A DNA stretch of 47,355 nucleotides. It comes from Flavobacteriaceae bacterium. GTDB lineage: Bacteria > Bacteroidota > Bacteroidia > Flavobacteriales > Flavobacteriaceae. This document shows positions 30,961 to 39,612 of the stretch, piece after piece. The notes beneath the pieces were generated by a model that was not told the DNA's origin, did no database searches, and saw nothing but the letters and a program-made list of their open reading frames with translations. Both the position numbers and the translations under genes were made by a program. The stretch's first letter is position 1, and the number at the start of each line of letters is the position of its first letter. Location: positions 1-47,355 of the forward strand of contig CANFZC010000014.1 in NCBI GenBank assembly GCA_947451475.1. The letters are read 5' to 3'.

Positions 30961-33900
30961 TTGGAAAAAAATAAGACAAATAACGGGTTTATAAAGTTTA
31001 GAAGGATTGTACTTCGCACTATAGCAGTATTACTTCTACTTTTACTCATAACAAGTATTGCTCTTACTTTACCTGTCGTGCAGACGAAAATTGCCCACTA
31101 CGCAACCGAAAGAATCAACAAAGATTACGGAACCAATATCAATATAGATAAAATAGCCATTACTGTTTTTGGCGGTGTTAAGATTAAGAATCTACTAATA
31201 CTTGATCACCACAATGATACTTTGATCTATTCCAAAAGAATCAAAACCAGTATATTGGATGTCAACAAACTAATTAATGGTAAGTTGTTGTTTGGTGATC
31301 TACGTTTTGATACTTTTTATCTTCAGATTAAAACGTATAAAAAAGAAAAAGAGACCAATTTAGATTTATTTATAGCGGCATTTGATGACGGCAAGCCTGG
31401 AAGTGGTAAATTTTTAATGAAGTCAAAAAACATTTATCTTAAGGATAGTCGATTTGTAATGTTAGATTACAATAGAGTGCAACCCAAGGATGTTGATTTT
31501 ACTAAACTCAATGCTCGTTTGAATGACTTTATGATTAAAGGCCCCAATGTGTATGCTGCCATTACAGCCATGTCATTTAAAGATCATCGGGGAGTATTTG
31601 TTGAAAATTTACAATCTGATTTTGCTTATACCAAACATGATATCAGCTTAAGTAAACTAGAAGTTACCACTAAAGAATCCTTCCTAAAAGGGAAAGTAAT
31701 TCTGCGATACAATAAAGACAATCACGATTTTAGTGACTTCAACAATAAAGTAAAATTTGATGTAAAACTGGATAGTGCAACACTTTCGTCAAATGATATA
31801 GGTTATTTTTATAAGGAATTGGGACGCAATCAAAAATTTTATTTGAATAGTACTATAAAAGGGACGCTGAATAATTTTTATGCTACGAAGCTCTATTTGC
31901 AGGATCGTAAAAACACCATCATTAAGGGAGATGTTACCTTCAAAAATCTTTTTCCTAGGGCGCCTGGTGAATTTTACATGAAGGGAAACTTTAGGAAGAT
32001 TGCTTCTAATTATACTGATTTAACAAAGTTATTACCCAATATCTTAGGGAAAAAATTACCCACTTCATTAGCTAAATTAGGGCAGTTCGATTATACAGGG
32101 AGAGCTGAAATTACACAACATTACATTACTACTAATTTTGTGATGAATACGGCCCTAGGAATCATAGAGTCTGATTTGCATATGGCTAACCTGACCAATA
32201 TTGACAATGCGCAATACCAAGGAAAAGTAATTCTAGATGATTTTGACGTAGGTGCGATGATGAATGATGCTACGATAGGGAAAGTCAGTTTGAATCTTGA
32301 TGTTGAAGGGGAAGGATTTACCCGTAAGTATTTGAATACTTCGTTTGTGGGTGATGTGTATCAAGTAAAATATAACGGGTATAATTATACCAAGATTATC
32401 GTAGACGGTAGTTTTAAAGAACCGATGTTTAAAGGGAAGTTTAATATCAACGACCCTAATTTATTTATGGATTTTGACGGCACGGTTGATCTTTCCAAGA
32501 AAGAGAATATCTATGATTTTAATTCCAAAATAGATTATGCTAATTTGGTTAAACTCAACTTTATTAAAGACTCAATTTCGGTATTTAAAGGTGATATAAT
32601 AGTAAAAGCTAGTGGAAACTCCTTTGATAATTTAAAGGGGGATTTAGTACTAACCAATGCTTCCTATCAAAATAAAAAAGGGCAGTATTTTTTAGATTAT
32701 TTGAATGTTAATTCCCGCTTTGATGCTAATGGCGAACGAAACATTGTCATCCAATCCCCTGATGCTATAGAGGGGTCGGTTGTGGGAAGGTATAAGTTCA
32801 ATCAATTACAAAAGATGGTTGAAAATTCGTTGGGTAGTTTTTACGCGAATTACAAACAGAACAAAGTTTTGCCGAATCAATACCTCAAATTTGATTTTGT
32901 CTTGCACAGTAAGATTATTGAAATATTCAATCCCGATATTTCCTTAGCGCCTAATACGTTATTAAAGGGGAATATTAGTTCGGATACCAAAAACTTCAAA
33001 CTCGATTTTAATTCCCCACAGGTGGTGGCTTATAATAATACTTTTGATAAAATCTTAATTCAGGTAGACAATAAAAATCCTTTGTATAATGCCTATGTGC
33101 AAATGGACTCCATTAAAACCAAGCGTTATAAGGTAAGAGACTTTAGCATGATTAATACGTTTTCTAATGATACCCTTCATTTTAGAACGGAGTTTAAAGG
33201 GGGTAAGAAAGGAAATGACTTTTACAATTTGAATTTGTACCATACGATTAACAAAGACAATATGAATGTCATTGGCTTTACTAAATCAGAGTTGCAGTTC
33301 AAGGATTATCTATGGTTTTTAAATGAAAAAGAAGGAACTGAAGAAAACAAAATCGTCTTTGATAAAAAGCTTAAAAACTTCTCTTTTAATAATTTGATGT
33401 TGTCTCATGGTGAGCAAAGCATCAATTTTATGGGCTATTGGAATGGAAAAAAGGATAAGGATTTAGAGCTCACTTTTAACAAGGTCAATTTGAATAAGGT
33501 GACCCCCGATGTGGAGAAATTCCAGTTTGATGGAAAATTAAATGGGAAGGTGAATTTTAAGCAAACCAATGATGTGTTTTTGCCTACCTCCACGCTGCGA
33601 ATTGATAGCTTGCAAGTGAATGCAATTGCTTTGGGCGAAATGAATTTGGATATTAAGGGGGATGAGACCTTGAGTAAATTTCACTTGAACTCTACCTTGA
33701 ATAATAAAAACGTGGAGTCCTTTAGTGCCAATGGAGATATATCCATTGTAGATAATCAAACGCTATTGGACGTAGATTTAAATTTTGATAAGTTCAACCT
33801 TGGTGTCTTAGGGAAAATAGGAGGTGATGTCATTACGAATATTCGTGGATTTGCTTCGGGAAGTGCTAGAATAGATGGTAATTTCAATGAATTGGATTAT

Positions 33901-35493
33901 AACGGTAGACTATTTGTTACGGAAGCCGGACTCACCATTCCGTATCTCAATACCGATTATGTTTTTGATGATAAATCGATAGTAGACGTTACTGAAAACA
34001 AGTTTATCATTCGGGAGACCAATATTACCGATACTAAATTTGATACCAAAGGAACCCTCAGTGGGTTTATTAAGCATAAACAATTTGGCGATTGGCAGTT
34101 GGATTTATCCGTTTCATCCAACCGTTTATTGGCGCTCAATACCAAGGATCATGAGGACGCTGCTTATTATGGTAAAGCTTATATGAATGGTTCAGCTTCT
34201 ATTAAAGGGCCTACCAGTGGATTGATGATTAAAGTTGATGCCGAATCGGCTAAGGGTACGGATATAAAAATACCGATTAACGATGCAGAAGCTGTTCAAG
34301 AAAGCAGTTATATTCACTTCTTAACACCTTTAGAAAAGAAGAAAAAGAACAACAATTCGGTAGCAGTAGCCAAAGATTATCATGGATTGGAATTAGAGTT
34401 TAATTTCGAAATCAACAACAATGCTACTATAGAAGTAATTCTGAATAGAGAATCGGGACACGGAATGAAAGGAAAGGGATATGGTACTTTGTTGTTCCGA
34501 ATCAATACCTTAGGTAAGTTTGAAATGTGGGGCGATTTTATTGCGTTAGAAGGTGCCTATAGTTTCAAATATGGTGGCTTAATTGATAAAAAGTTTGATG
34601 TAAAAAAAGGGGGATCCATCACTTGGACGGGAGATCCTATGGCAGCCAACTTAAACTTGGAAGCCATTTATAAAACTTCTGCCAATCCTTCGGTTTTGAT
34701 CAATAATCCGTCGTTCAATAAAAAAGTAGATGTGGTAGTAACCATTGCGGTGAAAGGAAATTTGACTAGTCCGGAGCCCGACTTTAACATCAGTTTCCCT
34801 ACGGTGGGGAGTTCGCTAAAATCAGAAATCCAAACCCAGTTAGAAGACAAGGACAAAAGACAAATACAAGCCTTATCCTTATTGTCCTCCAACACTTTTT
34901 TAAGCACGGTAGGGGTAAGTCAGTCCCAACCAAGCAATCTTTTATTTGAAAAAGCCGGAAGCTTATTTCAAGATATTTTTTCGGGAGCGGATGATAAAAT
35001 ATCGATAGCCCCCGAGTACATAGCCCCTGATCGAACACCAAATCAGCAAACTGATGGACGTATTGCCGTTTCCGTGACTTCAAAAATCAATGAAAGAATT
35101 ACGGTAAATGGAAAAGTAGGGGTTCCTATTGGCGGTATTAATGAGTCTACCGTAGTTGGGGATGTTGAAGTACAATATAGAGTAAACGAAGACGGTACTT
35201 TAAACCTACGCGTGTTTAATAAAGAAAACGATATTACTTATATTGGTCAAGGAATAGGCTATACGCAAGGCATTGGTATTTCCTATGAAGTCGATTTTGA
35301 TACGTTTAAAGAATTGGTTAACAAGATCTTTAAGAACGCCAAAATTAATAAGATGGCACCAGTTAATTCTAGTGACGTGCACGATTCCACTCCTGTTCCA
35401 AAAGACCTTACCATTGTCCATAAAAAAGACGAAGAAAAGAAGGAAAAAAATGAAACGCCTCCAAATAAAGAAGCAATTCCAGCAGAGGATTAA
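30961..35493 (+). CDS. tamB: TamB-domain translocation and assembly protein
   Basis: This is a very large periplasm-spanning protein, 1510 aa, with one N-terminal membrane anchor (about residues 14-36) and a beta-helical AsmA/TamB-like body. The C-terminal DUF490 (TamB) domain includes LFRINTLGKFEMWGDFIALEG and GGLIDKKFDVKKGGSITWTGDPM. A charged Lys/Glu/Pro tail ends the protein. It probably moves phospholipid between the inner and outer membranes or helps outer-membrane protein assembly. The start is TTG right after an in-frame TAA; no ATG precedes the membrane anchor, so it is a required non-ATG start. It is divergent from tsaD, with no tamA nearby. Confidence 0.92.
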   Translation: MEKNKTNNGFIKFRRIVLRTIAVLLLLLLITSIALTLPVVQTKIAHYATERINKDYGTNINIDKIAITVFGGVKIKNLLILDHHNDTLIYSKRIKTSILDVNKLINGKLLFGDLRFDTFYLQIKTYKKEKETNLDLFIAAFDDGKPGSGKFLMKSKNIYLKDSRFVMLDYNRVQPKDVDFTKLNARLNDFMIKGPNVYAAITAMSFKDHRGVFVENLQSDFAYTKHDISLSKLEVTTKESFLKGKVILRYNKDNHDFSDFNNKVKFDVKLDSATLSSNDIGYFYKELGRNQKFYLNSTIKGTLNNFYATKLYLQDRKNTIIKGDVTFKNLFPRAPGEFYMKGNFRKIASNYTDLTKLLPNILGKKLPTSLAKLGQFDYTGRAEITQHYITTNFVMNTALGIIESDLHMANLTNIDNAQYQGKVILDDFDVGAMMNDATIGKVSLNLDVEGEGFTRKYLNTSFVGDVYQVKYNGYNYTKIIVDGSFKEPMFKGKFNINDPNLFMDFDGTVDLSKKENIYDFNSKIDYANLVKLNFIKDSISVFKGDIIVKASGNSFDNLKGDLVLTNASYQNKKGQYFLDYLNVNSRFDANGERNIVIQSPDAIEGSVVGRYKFNQLQKMVENSLGSFYANYKQNKVLPNQYLKFDFVLHSKIIEIFNPDISLAPNTLLKGNISSDTKNFKLDFNSPQVVAYNNTFDKILIQVDNKNPLYNAYVQMDSIKTKRYKVRDFSMINTFSNDTLHFRTEFKGGKKGNDFYNLNLYHTINKDNMNVIGFTKSELQFKDYLWFLNEKEGTEENKIVFDKKLKNFSFNNLMLSHGEQSINFMGYWNGKKDKDLELTFNKVNLNKVTPDVEKFQFDGKLNGKVNFKQTNDVFLPTSTLRIDSLQVNAIALGEMNLDIKGDETLSKFHLNSTLNNKNVESFSANGDISIVDNQTLLDVDLNFDKFNLGVLGKIGGDVITNIRGFASGSARIDGNFNELDYNGRLFVTEAGLTIPYLNTDYVFDDKSIVDVTENKFIIRETNITDTKFDTKGTLSGFIKHKQFGDWQLDLSVSSNRLLALNTKDHEDAAYYGKAYMNGSASIKGPTSGLMIKVDAESAKGTDIKIPINDAEAVQESSYIHFLTPLEKKKKNNNSVAVAKDYHGLELEFNFEINNNATIEVILNRESGHGMKGKGYGTLLFRINTLGKFEMWGDFIALEGAYSFKYGGLIDKKFDVKKGGSITWTGDPMAANLNLEAIYKTSANPSVLINNPSFNKKVDVVVTIAVKGNLTSPEPDFNISFPTVGSSLKSEIQTQLEDKDKRQIQALSLLSSNTFLSTVGVSQSQPSNLLFEKAGSLFQDIFSGADDKISIAPEYIAPDRTPNQQTDGRIAVSVTSKINERITVNGKVGVPIGGINESTVVGDVEVQYRVNEDGTLNLRVFNKENDITYIGQGIGYTQGIGISYEVDFDTFKELVNKIFKNAKINKMAPVNSSDVHDSTPVPKDLTIVHKKDEEKKEKNETPPNKEAIPAED

Positions 35494-35634
35494 AGGATAA
35501 TCTTCGCTTTGCCATTAACAACCCAAAAACTTATCAACGAAAACGTTTGAATTTCCTTAATATTATTAATATAGTAATAATACAGTAGAAATTGTGCGGC
35601 TTCTTTGCTAATTTTACATTTTAATATTGAAAAA

Positions 35635-36621
35635 ATGTCTAAAAACATAAAAAAAATAGGTGTGTTAACATCGGGAGGTGACGCTCCAGGAATGAATGCC
35701 GCCATCCGTGCCGTGGTAAGAACCTGTGCCTATCATAACATTGAATGTATTGGCATTTATAGAGGATACCAAGGAATGATTGAAGGAGATTTTAAAGAAA
35801 TGGGTCCGCGTAGTGTAAACAACATCGTGAACAAAGGAGGGACTATCTTAAAATCGGCGCGATCTAGAGAGTTTATGACTCCTGAAGGTCGTCAAAAAGC
35901 ACACGAAAACCTAGTTAGTGCTGGTATAGATGCCCTAGTAGTGATTGGTGGTGACGGTTCGTTTACGGGTGCAGAAGTATTCAATGAAGAATACGGTTTT
36001 CCAGTAATGGGTATTCCGGGAACCATAGATAATGATATTTTTGGAACCAGCCATACCTTAGGTTATGATACAGCCTTAAATACGGTTGTTGAAGTAATAG
36101 ATAAAATTAGAGATACAGCCAGTTCACATAACCGTTTATTCTTTGTTGAGGTAATGGGTAGAGATGCCGGACATATTGCTTTAAATGCTGGAATAGGTGC
36201 TGGTGCAGAAGAAATTCTAATCCCTGAAGAGGACTTAGGATTGGATCGATTATTAGATTCTTTGAAAAAAAGTAAGGCTTCGGGTAAATCATCAAGTATA
36301 GTAGTAATTGCTGAAGGAGATAAAATTGGTAAAAACGTCTTTGAATTAAAAGATTATGTGGAAGCCAATTTGCCAGAATATGATGTTAGAGTTTCGGTCT
36401 TGGGTCACATGCAACGTGGTGGAGCGCCCTCTTGTTTCGACCGTGTACTTGCTTCTCGATTGGGAGTGAAAGCCGTGGAATCATTATTGGATGGAAAATC
36501 TAATTTTATGGTAGGATTGATTGCCGATAAAGTAGCGCTTACCCCATTAGAGCAAGCCATCAAAGGTCATTATGAAATAGATAGAGAATTGTTACGAGTG
36601 TCAGACATCATGTCGACCTAA
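35635..36621 (+). CDS. pfkA: ATP-dependent 6-phosphofructokinase
   Basis: This is the committed glycolytic enzyme, converting fructose 6-phosphate to fructose 1,6-bisphosphate. It is 328 aa, started at the ATG of MSKNIKK. The motif GGDAPGMNAAIR binds ATP, GGDGSFTGA has the Gly that marks ATP use (PPi enzymes have Asp), PGTIDNDI holds the catalytic Asp, and the substrate loop EVMGRDAGHIAL is present. The reading frame upstream to 35605 is rejected. It is followed 62 bases later by gapA, in an apparent glycolytic cluster. Confidence 0.97.
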   Translation: MSKNIKKIGVLTSGGDAPGMNAAIRAVVRTCAYHNIECIGIYRGYQGMIEGDFKEMGPRSVNNIVNKGGTILKSARSREFMTPEGRQKAHENLVSAGIDALVVIGGDGSFTGAEVFNEEYGFPVMGIPGTIDNDIFGTSHTLGYDTALNTVVEVIDKIRDTASSHNRLFFVEVMGRDAGHIALNAGIGAGAEEILIPEEDLGLDRLLDSLKKSKASGKSSSIVVIAEGDKIGKNVFELKDYVEANLPEYDVRVSVLGHMQRGGAPSCFDRVLASRLGVKAVESLLDGKSNFMVGLIADKVALTPLEQAIKGHYEIDRELLRVSDIMST

Positions 36622-36665
36622 GGATTAAATAAAGAATTTAAATTAATAGTAAATAATCGGCATAA

Positions 36666-37688
<1,023 letters not shown>

Positions 37689-37697
37689 ATAATAAAT

Positions 37698-37735
37698 AAA
37701 AAAATCCCGTTACATTTGCTGTGACGGGATTTTTT
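37698..37735 (+). terminator. Terminator after gapA
   Basis: A ten-pair stem, TCCCGTTACA with TGTGACGGGA, has a five-base loop and is flanked by A and T runs (seven A, six T). It lies 10 bases after the gapA stop and separates it from the kinase gene. Confidence 0.9.
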
Positions 37736-37829
37736 ATTTCCTAGACCAAACTAAACCAAAAACAATAAAAGCGAATTAACTAAAGGACTGAAATAATTCC
37801 TTTTCTTGATTCCGTAATCTGAATGAATT

Positions 37830-38681
37830 ATGAAGTTATTAGTTGATAGTGGATCTACTAAAGCCGACTGGATTGCCATTGATGATAATGGTAAAGTGCT
37901 TTTCACCACACAATCTTTGGGTTTAAATCCTGAAGTATTAGATAAAGAAGAAATTATGGCCCGATTGAACGATAAGTTTGATATCGAACATAATAAAGAT
38001 AAAGCTACCCATCTATTTTTCTATGGTGCCGGTTGTGGAACCGACCGTATGAAAAATTTCCTTACCCAAGTATTTGAAGAATATTTTACACAGGCTGTTA
38101 TTTCAGTTCACGAAGATACTTATGCGGCGGTTTATGCGACCACTCCCAAGGACGAAGAAGCTATAGTGTGCATCTTGGGGACAGGTTCTAATTGTAGTTT
38201 TTTTGATGGTAAAGTATTGCATCAAAAAGTACAATCCTTAGGGTATATTGCTATGGATGATGGATCAGGAAATCGTTTTGGACGTCATTTATTAAGAGGA
38301 TATTATTTCAATTCGATGCCTGCTGATTTAGCGAAAGAATTTGAAGAAGAATACAACGTGGATGCTGATTATATCAAAGCTAATTTGTATAAAGAAGCCA
38401 ATCCAAATGCGTATTTAGCGACCTTTGCTAAATTCATCATAAAGCACAAAGACACTGAATTTTGCCAAAAAATCATTCGTAAAGAACTTAAAAAGTTTGC
38501 CAAAAATTACATTATGCAATATGAAAATTGCAAAGAGGTACCGGTGCATTTTGTGGGTTCCATTGCGTTTTATTTGAAAGAGGAATTAGAACAAGTATTA
38601 ACTAAGTACGAGATTAAAATTGGTAATGTACTGCGCCGCCCGATAGACGGATTAATCGCTTATCATATTTTAAATAAATAA
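37830..38681 (+). CDS. BadF/BadG-family ATPase, N-acetylglucosamine kinase-like
   Basis: This is a kinase of the ASKHA fold, 283 aa. It has the phosphate-1 motif LLVDSGSTKADWI at the N-terminus, the phosphate-2-like CILGTGSNCSFF (near 112-123) and MDDGSGNRFGRHLLRGYY (near 142-159). Its C-terminal adenosine motif has VHFVGSIAFYLKEEL. Close relatives in Bacteroidota are annotated as N-acetylglucosamine kinases, which fits a role in amino-sugar recycling from peptidoglycan. The true sugar is unproven. It lies between two terminators, so it may be monocistronic. Confidence 0.85.
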   Translation: MKLLVDSGSTKADWIAIDDNGKVLFTTQSLGLNPEVLDKEEIMARLNDKFDIEHNKDKATHLFFYGAGCGTDRMKNFLTQVFEEYFTQAVISVHEDTYAAVYATTPKDEEAIVCILGTGSNCSFFDGKVLHQKVQSLGYIAMDDGSGNRFGRHLLRGYYFNSMPADLAKEFEEEYNVDADYIKANLYKEANPNAYLATFAKFIIKHKDTEFCQKIIRKELKKFAKNYIMQYENCKEVPVHFVGSIAFYLKEELEQVLTKYEIKIGNVLRRPIDGLIAYHILNK

Positions 38682-38686
38682 AGAGT

Positions 38687-38714
38687 AAAACCACGTCAGC
38701 AGCGTGGTTTTTTT
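38687..38714 (+). terminator. Terminator after the kinase gene
   Basis: A nine-pair arm AAAACCACG with CGTGGTTTT has a seven-base loop and is followed by further T residues (seven T in all). It starts six bases after the kinase stop codon. Confidence 0.8.
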
Positions 38715-38740
38715 AATTTTACAATAAATAAAAAAGTACT

Positions 38741-39115
38741 ATGGAAATTGCTATCATTGCACACGACGGAAAGAAGGCCGAAATGGTTCAGTTTATCAAT
38801 AAAAACAAGCATATTTTAGAAAAGGAGCATATTAAATTGATTGCTACTGGAACTACGGGAAGTAAAGTAGAAGCCGTTGGGATTAAAGTCAAGAAAATGT
38901 TGTCAGGTCCGCTAGGAGGAGATGCTCAGATAGCGGCGCGGGTTGCCGAAGGCAAAACAAAAATGGTGCTTTTTTTTAAAGACCCTAATTCAAGCCATCC
39001 TCACGAACCCGATATCAATATGCTTATTCGGATCTGCGATGTGCACAATGTTCCTGTAGCAACTAATGAAGCAACAGCACAGTTATTACTATTAGGTTTA
39101 GACGAACTAAAATAA
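38741..39115 (+). CDS. mgsA: Methylglyoxal synthase
   Basis: This enzyme turns dihydroxyacetone phosphate into methylglyoxal and phosphate, an overflow shunt when glycolysis is phosphate-limited. It is 124 aa, slightly shorter than E. coli MgsA (152). The pattern IAHDGKKAEM, ATGTTGSKV, the catalytic GPLGGDAQIAARV with the Asp, and PHEPDINMLIRICDVHNVPVATNEATA are all family hallmarks. It follows pfkA, gapA and a sugar kinase, so it is in a glycolytic neighbourhood. No glyoxalase I is adjacent; a VOC protein at 13.2 kb is not a clear partner. Confidence 0.95.
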   Translation: MEIAIIAHDGKKAEMVQFINKNKHILEKEHIKLIATGTTGSKVEAVGIKVKKMLSGPLGGDAQIAARVAEGKTKMVLFFKDPNSSHPHEPDINMLIRICDVHNVPVATNEATAQLLLLGLDELK

Positions 39116-39129
39116 TCTTTTATAAAACT

Positions 39130-39163
39130 AAAAATCCCCAACATTAAAATGTTGGGGATTTTT
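39130..39163. terminator. Bidirectional terminator between mgsA and ridA
   Basis: AAAAATCCCCAACAT pairs with ATGTTGGGGATTTTT, a 15-base stem with a four-base AT loop. A-tract and T-tract on either side make it useful for both mgsA (plus) and ridA (minus). Confidence 0.9.
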
Positions 39164-39189
39164 AATTAAATCTATACTGCTACTTAGCA

Positions 39190-39576
39190 CTAGCCAACCG
39201 CTATCATTGAAATTTCTACATTGACATTCTTTGGTAAACAGGCAACTTGAACCGTTTCACGGGCTGGAGCCGATTTCTCATCAAAATAACTGCCATACAC
39301 GGCATTGATGCGGGCAAAATCTCCCATATTCATGATGAATATTGTGGCTTTAACGACGTTGTCAAAAGTCATCCCTGCTGCTTCTAGCACTGCTTTCATG
39401 TTTTCCATTACTTGCTTAGTTTCGGTTTCAATATCCTGTAGCACCAATTCCATAGTTACAGGGTCTAAAGCGATTTGTCCTGAGGTATAAAGCGTATTTC
39501 CGATAAGTACGGCTTGATTGTAGGGCCCTATAGGTGCCGGTGCTTTGTCGGTAAATATTATTTTTTTAGCATTCAT
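39190..39576 (-). CDS. ridA: RidA-family enamine/imine deaminase
   Basis: This is a small trimeric enzyme that hydrolyses reactive enamines and imines made by PLP enzymes. It is 128 aa with the family pattern APAPIGPYNQAVLIGNTLYTSGQIALDP, the TKQVMENMKAVLEAAG core and the APARETVQVACLPKNVNVEISMIAV end with the active-site Arg. It follows lptD by 36 bases on the same strand, with no promoter box seen between, so it may be read from the lptD transcript. L-serine dehydratase in this window is iron-sulfur-based and would not make the usual aminoacrylate substrate through PLP. Confidence 0.95.
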   Translation of the reverse strand: MNAKKIIFTDKAPAPIGPYNQAVLIGNTLYTSGQIALDPVTMELVLQDIETETKQVMENMKAVLEAAGMTFDNVVKATIFIMNMGDFARINAVYGSYFDEKSAPARETVQVACLPKNVNVEISMIAVG

Positions 39577-39612
39577 TTACTATAATGTTAACTTGTAAAA
39601 TTCGAAAACCTA

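Noticed and set aside
30861..31049. N-terminal extension of TsaD by 63 codons
   Set aside because: It crosses the divergent promoter region and the first codons of tamB, and TsaD proteins normally begin near the IESSCDD motif.
35592..35616. TTG with TAATTTTA as a pfkA promoter
   Set aside because: The spacing is 14 bases and the last base of the box is A, so it misses the consensus at two points; it is possible but not strong enough to list.
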